A stretch of 64,000 nucleotides of DNA from Piromyces finnis (lineage: Eukaryota; Neocallimastigomycota; Neocallimastigomycetes; Neocallimastigales; Neocallimastigaceae). The stretch lies in assembly GCA_002104945.1 (NCBI GenBank), contig MCFH01000079.1, forward strand, positions 124,001-188,000, read 5' to 3'. A program made the position numbers and the translations under genes. The notes beneath the pieces were generated by a model, which worked only from the letters and a program-made list of their open reading frames with translations, was not told the DNA's origin and did not search any database. Shown one piece after another: positions 23,263 through 35,903 of this stretch. The first letter of the stretch is position 1. Every line of letters starts with the position of its first letter.

Positions 23263-25879
23263 ATTATTTAATCATACTTAGAAATTTTGTGATTTTATTT
23301 TTTTTCTTTTAATTTCTTTTTTGAACCCTCAATGTGAGCTTTGAAAGTACAACGTAGAATAGAAGAAAAGAATAAAATTTGCGAGTAATATACCTAAATT
23401 ATATCAATAAAAAATAAATAACAAATTATAATCTTATTAATACATAAAAAAAGGTAGTTTATCATAATGAACTTTATTTTTTTATTAATAAATTATGAGT
23501 AAATAATAAAAAAAAGCCTCCCAAATCCATAACAAATAATTTTTAAAAATTTTATTATATATATATTTTGTTAAAAACTAAAAGTTAAAAAAACATATTT
23601 ATTCTGCTTAATAATACAAAATTACAAAATATTCTCTTTTATTTAGAAAAATTACAAAAAAAAAATTTGCAAATTACAATAAAAAAAATACAATTATATA
23701 ATAAAAAACTCAACATTTTTTATATATAAAATATTTAGAGTTGACTTTTTTTTAAAAAAAAAAAAGTATACCTTGGTATTTTCTTGACTTTTTGTAAAAA
23801 AAATGGAGTGAAAGGTTTAAAAAAAAAAAAAAAAAGGAAAGTATCAATAGGTTTTTTATAGTAATATCAAAAGTGTTTTGTAAAACGTGAATCATTTCAA
23901 AAGCATTGGTATATGGGGGTAGGAATTTATATTTTAATTCCAGTACATCAGATGTTGGTTTTTTTTTTATTAGTAGTAGTAGTACTAGTATTTTTATTAC
24001 TTTTTTTTTTTCGATAATTCAAAAACATCTTTTAAAATAAAAGTTTTTTTTTTTTTAATTTTGTATTTATGAACACCGTTTATTTAAAGCTTAAACCTAA
24101 AAAAAAAAAAAAAAGTTTAAAAAAATATAACACACTCTATTTTTCACACGATTTATCATCTTTTCTCTATTTTTTTTTTTTTTACACTTTTATAGAAGGA
24201 TAACATTTATTCTTGCAAGTCTATTTATCCTTTTTTATTAGTAGTAGTAGTAGTAGTATGTTTTTTGCTTTTTTTTTTTTTTTATTACTTAATATTGTAT
24301 TTATTTTATTCCCTTTACAAAGTTTAAAAAGAATTAAAAGTGAAGCAACCTATTTCACCCATTATTAAAAGGAAAAAAAATTCAATGGTTGTATAAAGTT
24401 TAAAATTAATACGATTAATAATATTATTTAATGATGTTGTATTAACAAAAAAAAAAAAAAAAAAAAAAAAAGCGACCTCATTTATTATTCTAAAAAGAGT
24501 TGTTGTTTATTTGTTATTTGCGATTTTTCTTGTCTAGTGATACTATTATTAATATAAATTTTTTTAAAGTTTTTTTTTATAAACATCATCATTATCACCA
24601 TTACACCATTACAACTAGTAGTACCTTCCCCTATTAATAAATAGTTTAGTGTGGTTAAATAATACCAATAATAATAATTATAAAAATTGGGTTAAATCTA
24701 TACCTTTTTGTCTTACTTTATTATTACCTATTCATTTTAAATTATTATTTCATATAAATATATGAATTTTTTTTTTTTTTGCTTAGTAAATTAGTAATAA
24801 TTATTTATTATTATTTATTATTGTTTATTATTAGATAAAAAAAGAAAAAAAGAGGGAATAAAAAATTTATTTAATATAAATAATTAAACTGAAAAATAAT
24901 ATATTAAATAATAAATAAATATATAATCGACCATATATTATTTCTTAATATATTAATCAATTAATAAATCTTTTAAATATATATAAAGAAAAAAAAAAAC
25001 AGTGTAATAATAAGCTTTTTTTTTTTTAAAATTGTGTAATATATAAATATCCAAAGGTAGATGTTAAAAAAAAAACAATAAAATTAAATGTTGTACATAT
25101 ACATAGTTTTCATTAGTAGATATTATGATATGTTAAATAAATTGTATATATAAAAAAACTTGTACATTTGATGAAAGAGAAAAATGAATTTTAAAAGATT
25201 TAATGAAATTAAAATATGGAAATAATCAAAATGAAATTATATTATTTTCAATTGATAATATAATGAAAATCAATGTAGTATATAGAGGAGAAAGTGAAAT
25301 AACATTGAATTAATTCGATAACATCATATTAACACTAATATAAATGGCATAAAATATACTATTTAAAAATATATATATTATGGGAGTACTAAAATGGATG
25401 ATAAATTAATCAATGAAATAATTTATAGCAAAAATTTTATTAAAATTCAATGTTCAATATTCTACATAAATGTAAAAAATAATTGTTTGATAAAAGTAAA
25501 AATAATAATAATAAATGAAAGAAACCGCCGCTAATAAATCCATATTTAAATTTATCAAATTTGAATTTAAAAATTGAATTTTTATATATTTTTTGAAAAT
25601 TTGATGAAAAATCAAATAAGAGATTTTCATATTTAATATATAAAATTCTCTATGCCTATATAGAATATATAAAATACTAAAACATTGGCATACTCAATAA
25701 AAATTTGAATATCATATAAAAAAAAAGATATTTGAATTTAAGTGAGATCTTGTTAAACTAATAAATAATATATACTTTATGATTACTAATATATTATAAA
25801 TAAATAATTTTTATGACAATAATAATAATAATAATAATAATAGAAAAAAAAAGAAAGAAATAAATAAAATAAATATAAA
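23263..25879. other. Intergenic, homopolymer-rich
   Basis: A 2.6-kb spacer with A/T runs and short TAG/AGT trinucleotide repeats (near 23970 and 24238-24256). No coding frame is supportable. Confidence 0.55.
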
Positions 25880-28408
25880 ATGTCGGCAGCCCAAACTCTT
25901 CAAAGACAATTTAGAGGTAAATTACTTTAAACGAAAATATAATAGTTGACATATATATAAAGTTATAATAAAATATTAACTTTTTTTTTTTTCTAATGAA
26001 TGATTTTTATATATATTTATTTTAACTATGGATAATAAAGAATTTCAAAAAAATCCACTCCCAGGTTTTAATGTAAGATGGTTTTTTTAAAAAAAAAAAA
26101 GAAAAGGTTGATTAAGGATTATATAATATTAATACAAAAATGAATAAATAATAATTTTTAGGTTGAATTAAAAGAAGATAATATTTTTGTATGGGAGTAT
26201 GTATTATGTATTATATACTATATTTTAAAATATAAATAAATGTTTTTTTTTTCTATTAATAAATTAGTATATGAAAATCTAATTGTCTATTAATAATTAA
26301 TCTTTAAAAAAGTATTGGAATTTTTGGTCCACCAGATACTATCTATGAAGGCGGTTATTTTAAAGTGAGTTTATTTTATATAGATAATCTTTTATTATTA
26401 TGTTTATTAATTATTTATTTATATAGATAATCTTTTATTATTATGTTTATTAATTATTTATTTATATAGATAATCTTTTATTATTATGTTTATTAATTAT
26501 TTATTTATATAGATAATCTTTTATTATTATGTTTATTAATTAATTATTTATATAGATAGTCTTTTATTATTATGTTTATTAATTATTTATTTATATAGAT
26601 AATCTTTTATTATTATGTTTATTAATTAATTATTTATATAGATAGTCTTTTATTATTATGTTTATTAATTATTTATTTATATAGATAATCTTTTATTATT
26701 ATGTTTATTAATTATTTATTTATATAGATAATCTTTTATTATTATGTTTATTAATTAATTATTTATATAGATAGTCTTTTATTATTATGTTTATTAATTA
26801 TTTATTTATATAGATAGTCTTTTATTATTATGTTTATTAATTAATTATTTATATAGATAGTCTTTTATTATTATGTTTATTAATTAATTATTTATATAGA
26901 TAGTCTTTTATTATTATGTTTATTAATTAATTATTTATTTATTATATCTTTTATTTAAAGGCCACCATGAAATTCTCAGAAGATTACCCATTTAATCCAC
27001 CATCATTCACCTTTAATAATCCATTCTATCATGTAAATATTCTTTAAAATAGGCATATGGAATAAAAAAAAAATATTAATAATAAATAAAAGAAAAAATC
27101 ATTTTTCTTGTTTATATGGATATCAAAGTAATTATATTAATCAATATCTATTGTTTTAATTAATATTAAATTCTATTTATTCAAACAATTGCTATTTTAA
27201 ATAGCCAAATGTGTAAGTATTTATGAGAATTTATTTAGTAATGAAAAGATAAAATTTTATATGTTCATATTTAATAATGATAATATCTCTATTAAATATA
27301 ATTTATATTTCCTATTCACGTTATTATCAGTTATACTGATGGTCGTTTATGTATTTCTATTTTACATCCACCAACACCAGATCCAATGAGGTAGAGTATC
27401 ATAAGTAAATATCATTCATTAATATATTAAATCTTTTTTTAATTTTACCTCTAAAATAAATATATAGTGGTGAACGTCCAGAAGAAAGATGGAATCCAAC
27501 TCAATCCGTTGAAAGTAAATATAGAAATAGAAACTTTAATGATCAATAGAAAAAAAAGAAGAAAAAAAAAAAGAAAAGAAAAAAAGAAAAATTATTATAT
27601 TTAATAGTTTGATTATCTAATATTTTTTGAAAATCAATAATGAAATTAAATATTATAAATTTCATAATTCAAAAACAGGTATTTTACTTTCTGTTATTTC
27701 ATTATTAACTGATCCAAATGTTTCATCACCTGCTAATGTTGATGCTGGTGTAAGTAATTCATAAATTCATACAAATCAGCACTATAGCCAAAATATATTT
27801 TATATATATTTTACTAAAAAAAAAAAAAAAAAAAGGAAAAATAAAATATACGATCTAAATGTATATATATTGACATGTAATTTTTTTTTTTTACCTTTTT
27901 CAGGTTATGTACAGAAACGATAGAAAACAATATGAACAAATAGTCCGTGAAGAAGTTGAAAGATCAAAAAGAGATATTCCAGAAAATGTTACTGTTCCAA
28001 AATCAGGTTAATTATTTTTTTAATCAATAGTTGTTGCTGTTGTTGTTGTTGTTGTTGTTGTTGTTACAATCAATAATATTTGAATAAATAAATGTTTTTT
28101 TTATTATTATTATTATTAACATTTTAATTATTATACTTTGTTTTATTTTCATCTCTATCGATATTAGCGGAAGACTTTATAGTAAAAAATCAACCAGAAA
28201 TTGAAGAAGATGAATCTTTCTGGTATGATGATGAAGTTGATGAAGTAAGTGATGATGATAACTATTTATAAATTTTAATATTTATTCCTATCCTATTAAC
28301 TATATTAATGCTGATACTGATAATGATGTTATAATTAATATTATTAAATAAAATTAAAAATAAAATTAAAATTAGGAATGGGATGAAGATTACATGTCTG
28401 ATGAATAA
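25880..28408 (+). CDS. Ubiquitin-conjugating enzyme E2, Cdc34/UBE2R class, 208 aa, 12 exons
   Basis: E2 that accepts ubiquitin from E1 and works with SCF-type RING ligases. Exons: 25880-25916, 26041-26072, 26162-26196, 26313-26364, 26961-27032, 27205-27212 (8 nt), 27331-27390, 27468-27514, 27679-27749, 27904-28006, 28168-28244, 28376-28408 (627 nt, all phases fit). The UBC fold reads through WDIGIFGPPDTIYEGGYFK, FSEDYPFNPPSF, HPNVYTDGRLCISILHPP (catalytic Cys at about residue 86) and ERWNPTQSVESILLSVISLL. The extra loop after the Cys (PTPDPMSGERPEE) is the insertion that marks Cdc34, UBE2R and UBE2G enzymes. The C-terminal tail is acidic (FWYDDEVDEEWDEDYMSDE), as in Cdc34. This suits the UBE2R group best; the UBE2G group is the alternative. 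The intron after exon 4 carries a 43-bp minisatellite. Confidence 0.93.
26381..26945 (+). repeat. 43-bp intronic minisatellite, ~13 copies
   Basis: About 13 copies of a 43-bp unit (starting TAGATAATCTTTTATTATTA or TAGATAGTCT) fill the 596-bp fourth intron of the E2 gene. Two variant types differ at the AATC/AGTC site and at TTATTTATTT versus TTAATTATTT. Each unit ends in TTTATATAG, a sequence resembling this genome's 3' splice sites. Confidence 0.95.
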
Positions 28409-30201
28409 TTTATAAACTAGCATACCAAAATATAATCCATATATATATGTTTATATCTATGTATGTGTATATGTTCAAAAAAAAAAAAACACCAAGTCAG
28501 CAACACAACAAAAACTATAATGAAATAAAATAAAAAAAAAAAAAGGAACAAAAATATATACTAAAAATAAAAAAAAAAAAAAAAAAATGATGATATATAA
28601 AATTAAAATAGTTTTATTATTTTAGTATTTTATACTTTTTTTTTTTTCCTTATTATTAATATTTTCCATTTTGATTTTTTTTTTTAATTTTATATTTTAT
28701 ATCTCTAATGTTTATTAAAATTTCACTTTATTTCTTCTTTTTTACTGCTTTTTTTTTTTTATTATTTTTCTTATTATTATATTTAAGAAAAACAAATAAA
28801 TAAATAAATAAAAAGTTTTTAAATGTTTTTCTTACTTTTTTTAAAAAAAAAAAAACTAAACTAAAATTTTAGTGTGTATGATTGAAACCTTTCTTAAAAA
28901 AGACCATTTTTTAGGGAAAAAAAAAATCTTTTAAAGGCGTTTATTAAAAGAATGTTTAACCTTTATAATAAACAATGAATATGAAAAGAAAATAAAAAGT
29001 AAAAAAAAAAATAATAATAACTGTTGTTGTTATTATTGTTGGTGTTGTTGGTGGTGGTGGTGTTGTTGTTGTTGTTAATAAAATTATAAACCTTTTTTTA
29101 TTTTCCCCTTTTACACACCCTTATACTTTTAAAAGATTAAAAGTATATTTGAATTACACAGCCAGCGCTGTTATTTTTTTTTAAATTAACTAATTATTAC
29201 TATTAATATAATTAATTTATTTATACATATTATAATATATTGCAATATATTGAAATTAAATTAATTTTTAATTTTTCAATTTACAAAAACTATTTTTTAA
29301 AAAAAAAAAAAACTTTGAAAGTAAAGGAAAAAATAAAAAAAAAAAAAAGGGAAAAGTGATTGTATTATAAAGTAAAATAAAAAAAAAAAATAAATTTAAA
29401 AAAAAAAAAAGTGTGTATATATAGCACATAAGCATATATATACATATAAATATAAATAAGAAAGAAAGAAAAATATTTTAAATTTATTTTATTTTCTAAA
29501 TACACAAAAAACTATCAAGAAAAGATATACACCTACCAGAGTATATACTAATTTGTATAAAAAAAAAAAGAGGGAAAATAATAAAAATAAAAAAAAAAAT
29601 AAAACTAATAATTTTATTGAATATATTATTATTTGAAATTCAGAAATATATCCAAAAGTTAATTATAATAATTATCTTTATGTTATATAGTTGTTGATAT
29701 ATATATTTTTATATTTAAAAATCAGATTTCAAAAAAAAAAAAAATTATATTTTATTTCAACAATTAAATTTTTCAATTACTTAAAAACAAACAAAAATTA
29801 TATAGTTTTTTTTTTATTATTATTATTATTTATTTATTCTTTTTGGAGATATACACAATACCATAATTAAAATAACTAATTGTTAATAAGGTAAAAGAAA
29901 ATAAATATATAAATATTGAAATTATTTTATATATAATTAATGAAATGTAATTATTACTATAAAAATGTACATTTTAACAATTAAATTATATAAAAATAAT
30001 AATTATATTAATATTTTTTTTTCTTACTTCATAATAACAATACATATATATATGTTATGTATATTGTTTCTTTCGTAATACCATTTAAAATATACTTTAT
30101 TCATCCTTTACTGGATAAAATTTAATACAAATAATATTAAAAATATACTTTATGCATTCTTTACTGAATAAAATTTAATACAAATAATATTAAATAGGAA
30201 A
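28409..30201. other. Intergenic, homopolymer-rich; duplicated leader before ATG15
   Basis: A/T runs and short GTT/GGT repeats (near 29020-29075) with no frame. Two tandem copies of a 53-bp unit (30089-30141 and 30142-30194, starting TATACTTTAT) end a few bases before the next ATG and probably form its 5' leader. Confidence 0.6.
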
Positions 30202-32406
30202 ATGGCAAACAAAAAAATAGTAGCCATATTTATTTCATTTATACTAGTAATACTTTGTTCTAAAGTCAATGCAAAAAATAATTCAAGTATATTGGATAAC
30301 TTTGAATATATACCAAAAAGGGGTTATCTAATGAATAATTTTGAAGATTTAAAACTTGATTTTAAAGAGTCACTAGAAAAGCTTAATAACAATAAAACAA
30401 AAGATGAATTGGAAAAGACAAAACTCTTTAAAACAATAAATATAGCAACTCCTCAGCTATGGTTAGACCAGTGGAAATTGAATAAAAATAATGAACTTTT
30501 AAAAAAATATAAAAAAATAATGGCTATACCTGACCCAAATAATAATAACACTATATATCAATTATTAATAATGAGTAGAAATGCCTATGTCCCACCAAAT
30601 AGTGGTGATTGGGTAGATTTAGAAGAATATGGATGGAAAATTGTAAATAGCAACTCTTTTATCCCACCATTAATATAGTATAATATATATATATATATAA
30701 ACTGTTATCAACATCAAACAATTTTTATTTATTATTTATATAAAACAAATATTCATATAAATGTATATAATGTATATATATATTTACCTATAATTATACG
30801 ATTAGCAATATCCATTTGGTTGGAATTCTGACCCAAATGAAAAAACTTCAAATCGTGTCAGAGGTTATATCTTTAAAAATGAAGAAAAAAAAATAATAGT
30901 TATATCTATAAAAGGAACATCTGCTGGATTGTTTGGAATAGGAGGACCAACAGCTGAATATGATAGATTAAATGTAATTTCCATTTTTATAAAAAAAAAA
31001 AAAAAACATTTATAATTTTTACTCGCCATAATTCCATAATATTAATATGATATAAATATATATACTTATTTTAAAAAAAAAAAAAGGATAACATGATGTT
31101 TTCATGTTGTTGTGCATATGTGGATGCAAGTTGGTCATGGTCAAAAGTATGTAATTGTCATTCAGGTATTACAAATACCTGTGAAATGAGTTGTTTAAAA
31201 AAAGAGGCATTAAACTATGAAAATAGTTATTACAATCAACTTATGGTAAATTTTAAATATATATATTAATAATAAATGAAAATTATATATAGATTAAAAA
31301 AAAATAGATAAATATTAATGGTATGGTGTGTAATATACTACTACAATTTAATAATAATAGGATATTTATTACAAGTCAGATAATATTCAACAATTACGTT
31401 TAGAAGGATATGAAGTCTTTTTTACTGGTCATTCCTTGGGAGGAGCTTTAGCCTCTCTCTCTGGTTTATCAATATTAGCACCTGTTGTTACTTTTGAAGC
31501 ACCAGGTGAAGAACAATTTGCTAAAAGAATTGGTATTGTTGATAGAAATATAGCTAAAGAAAAGTATAAAGAATTACCAATTTTCCATTTTGGAAATAAT
31601 GGTGATCCAATATATACAGGTAAATGTACCGGTATTACCAGTACATGTTACCATTCTGGTTTTGCCATGGAAACAAAATGTCATGTTGGTAGAATGTATA
31701 TGTTTGATCTTGACAAGAATCATGGTAAAGACCCTGCTGATGATAAACCTGACGATGATAAGCATGATGATGACAAACCTGCTGATGACAAACCTGATAA
31801 TGATAAGCATGATGATGACAAACATGATAATGACAAACCAGAAAATGATTATTCAAACAAAGACCCAAATAAAAATATAAAAGGTTTGTTTTTTTTTTAT
31901 TTATTTATTTATTTATTCTTAATTCATTCATTATTCTATTAATCTAAAGTAGTTGACTTGATAATGCAATCAACAGTCTAATTTAACTTTTATAAAAATT
32001 TTAAAAAAAAAATTTTTCTTTTCATACAGGAAAAAATAATTATACCCCAATATCATCATCCTCATTCTATCGTAAATCGAAAGAATCACCAATATTTTTA
32101 ATTAATAAATCTAGTATTGATGAACATCAATTCCAACTCTTTTCAAAAAGATTATATGAAAAAGAAGAAGAAAAAAATTTATTAACAAATAATGTAGAAT
32201 CATCCTTAAAAACACCAACAAATCCAGGTAAATTAAATATGTTACATCATCGTGTTGATTATGTTATTAATTTACTTAAAAAATGGGAAGGACCATGGCC
32301 AGAAGAATCTATTCAAGATTCTTGTATTGATTGTGATAATTGGGAATTTCAAGAAGGTGAAGGGGATGAAGGACGTACAGATCCTATACCTCCAATGAAT
32401 CATTAA
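30202..32406 (+). CDS. ATG15: ATG15-like vacuolar/autophagic-body phospholipase, 555 aa, five exons
   Basis: Class 3 lipase of the ATG15 type, which degrades the membranes of autophagic bodies in the vacuole. Exons are 30202-30642, 30806-30973, 31087-31245, 31361-31883 and 32030-32406 (1668 nt). Exon 1 must end at 30642 (GTAAATAG donor), because the next in-frame text continues as QYPFGWNSDPNEK; the frame from exon 1 otherwise hits a stop at 30676. The N-terminus is a signal anchor (KKIVAIFISFILVILCSKV). Family blocks: RGYIF with IIVISIKGTSAG, DNMMFSCCCAYVDASW, VCNCHSG, the nucleophile elbow FFTGHSLGGALASLSG (Ser about 281), TFEAPGEEQFAKRI, GNNGDPIYTGKCTG (candidate Asp) and CYHSGFAMETKCHVG (candidate His). 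After the catalytic part comes an Asp/Lys/His-rich repeat and a polar tail with a Trp-rich segment. The length is close to yeast Atg15. Confidence 0.9.
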
Positions 32407-32624
32407 AAAAAAAAGTTAAAATTTTAAAAAATTGGAAAAAAAAAAGTATTGTTGATATAAAATAATAATTTAATTTTATATATATATATATTATATTAAA
32501 AAAAATGTAAATAAGTAAAACTAAAATAAAAAAAAAAAATAATAAAAAATAAAATTAAATATTTTTTTTTTAATATTCCTAATTCATATTATAATTTATA
32601 TTTTAAAAAAAAAAAAAAAAGATG

Positions 32625-32667
<43 letters not shown>

Positions 32668-35600
32668 TAGAGTAGTAATAATAATAATAATAATAATGGT
32701 AGAGAAATTAAGAAAGAAAAAAGAAAAAAGAAATAAAAAAGTTAAGGATAACTCAAGATGAATAATAATTATAATAATTTAAATAGAATATTTAATAAAG
32801 AATCGACACTATTAAAAAGTTACTTTTATATTATAATAACAATTAAATATCAATGAATTATTTTATCTTTTTTTTTTTTACTTTTTTAAATAATTTTATA
32901 GATTTTTTCTTTTATATAAAGTAGAAATATTATTCTATGAAATATGAACTATAGACGAAATCTGTATATATATATATTGATTTAACAAAAGCATTATTTT
33001 AATACTTTTATTATTAAATTATATATGAAGAATTAATAAATAACTTTATAGAGTTTTTTTTTTTTATAACCTTTCTTTTATCTTTTACCATTTATTTTTA
33101 TTTAATAAAAAAAAAAAACTTTACGATTCTATAAAGGGTTTAAGGTATTTTGTTTCAATAAAAAAATAACAACCTACAACACCATCCTTAACTTTTTAAA
33201 TTTTTTCTTTTTTAAAATTTCTCCAAGTTCGTATTTAAACTTTTATAATTTAGTAATTCTTTATGCAAAAAAAATAAAATAAAAATAAATAAAAAAATGT
33301 CGTTAAAATAAAAACTAAAATTAACACAACCTATCAATAATTATAATTTTAACATGGATCACTCTAGATTTATTACAGTATGTTTATATACTAATAATTG
33401 TGTATATAAAACATTGATTATTATTTATCTTTTTAATAAATTACATATGCGTATATGCGTAATTTCCTTGATATTTTATTTCATATTTTCTTTTTTTTTT
33501 TTAGTATTAAAAAAAGAATAAAATGAATTGATTATTTTTTTTTTTTAATTAAACTATAAATAATAATTATAAAAGTAAATAATATTAAAATATTTCATAA
33601 ATTAAAAAAAAATAATAATTTAACTTTATTTAAATTAATCTGACTTTGAAAAATTAAAAATTAAATAAGAAAAAAAAAAAGGTATACCCAAAAGAAAAAA
33701 TAAAAAGCTTATTTTTTTTTAATGCTTATTGTATACTTTAGTCAATGGTCTCGTCTTTTTTTAAGAAAAAAAAAAAGGGACAAATATATCTTTTTCATCT
33801 TTTTTTTTATTTATTTTTTCAGTAAAAAAAGTCATTGACCATCACATGTTTAATTAACATTAATTTATGCTGAACTATTTTAATAAAACTTTTTTAATTA
33901 AAAAATTTATTAAGATGTTTTTAATTAAATTGTACATTTTAATTATATTGTTGCAATATATTACAATATAATATAATATATTTTAATTTTATTTATAATT
34001 TTTTTATATTCAGCAGAATTTTAATCATCAATCCAACCTTTTTAAAAAAGTAAAAAGAAAAGAAACATACCCATGAACAATGAACAATAAATAAATGATT
34101 TTTTTTTGTTATTTAAATAATTTTAAATAATTCTATTTATTTAACTTTTTATTATATTATAATATATTATATTATATTAAAAATTTTTTATTTAAAATTG
34201 ATGATGATTCATAAAGGTAACTTTTAAAAAAAAATTCATATTTTTGATATTCATTCTTTCTAGGATATTGAAAGCTTTTTTTTTTCTCAATTCTAATTAT
34301 TTATTTTTTATCTTGTTTATTACTCATTTCTTTCTTTTTTTTTTTTATTTGTATAAAAGAGAAATAATGTAGATTTAAAAAAATACATATATATTGAAAT
34401 GAATCCCTTTTTTTAATTTCATAAAGTTTTTTTTATTGTTATTATTAAAATTAGAATATTTATACTTTTTAATTGCTTGTATATTATAATATAATGAAAA
34501 AATACTTTATTAATCTTTTTTTTTAATTAAAATAGAATATATTAATGTGTTTTTTTTTTTTTTTTTTTTTTTAAAAATTGAAATAAAATAAAATAAAATA
34601 AAAAAATAAAGAAATTTAATTTAATAAAAAAAAAAAATTAAATATTTTAATATATAAAATATTAATAAATAAAAATTTTTTATATTAATTTTTTTTATAT
34701 ATAAAAAAATAATTTAATTATTCATTTGTAACATTCATTTATTTTTGGGATTTTTTTTTTATTTTATTTTAATTTTTTTTTTTTTTTAATTTCTTTTTTG
34801 TATTTCTTTTTATTTTGTAAAAAAAAAAAAAAACTCTAATACTTCAGTAGAATTACAAGATAATATAAAAAGAAACTCTAAAATATTGTAATAAGAAAGG
34901 AAGAAAGTGTGGAGGTGAATACCAAATATTATTTATGGAATATCTAAAAATTATTTTATAAAAATTTAGATTTTTTTTTTTTTTTTTAATAATATTATCG
35001 AACATGAACAATTCATAAAAGTCAACTTTACAAAAAAAAATACGTGTAGAAAAATATATTTTTGGAAAAGTTAAAAAAAAAAAGGAAAGGAAAAAAGGAA
35101 TATAATATTATAATAATATGATAAGGATAAATGGGGCATAGATATTTTTTTTTTTAAAAAAAAAAAAAAAGACACTTGGTATATCACTTTAATAAATGGA
35201 TAACTAATTATATTTAATTCAAAAAAAAAAGTATATATATATAAAAAACGAAGAGGAATGAGAAAATAAAAAATAAAAATAATATATTTATTTATATGAA
35301 TAGTGTTGGGATATATATGTATAAAAAAAAAAAAATCAGCTAATGAAATTTTCATTTTATTTCTATCAACTATTTTATTAATTAATGATTAAAAATCTAA
35401 CAGCGATGAAAAAAAAAAAAAAAAAAAGAATTGATTTCTATAATTGATAGATGGATAAGTAGATAGGATCATATAGTACACTAAATAAAATTATTATTTT
35501 CAAAAAAAGGTCACATATGTAATGATAAAGGACAGTGATCATTTTACAATTTTACAATATTGCATTGAAATTGAAAAAAAAAAAAGTTTTACAATATTAA

Positions 35601-35903
35601 AATTAGATTTGGTAGAAAATTATATTAATTAACAAATAATTCAACTATTTTATTTTATTTGTAATTTCTAGTTATTAATATTTTATTATTTTAAAATATA
35701 TATTCATTTTAAAAATAATCTTTTTTTATGAAAAAAGTAATTGTGGACAACATTAATAAATTCAATTGTTCAATAGATATATACCAATCTTTATAGCAAA
35801 AAAAAAAAAAACGTTCAATTTTGTTAAATATATATATATATTTTTTTTCTTTTAATTCAAAATATTTTATTTTGTGAATACCCTTAGAATATTATAAAGC
35901 AAA
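32407..35903. other. Intergenic, homopolymer- and ATA/AAT-repeat-rich
   Basis: A 3.5-kb spacer. An (AAT)n tract at about 32627-32698 is interrupted by AATTAGAGTAGTAATAAT. No frame or RNA gene is supportable; the last few hundred bases are probably leader of the SR gene. Confidence 0.55.
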
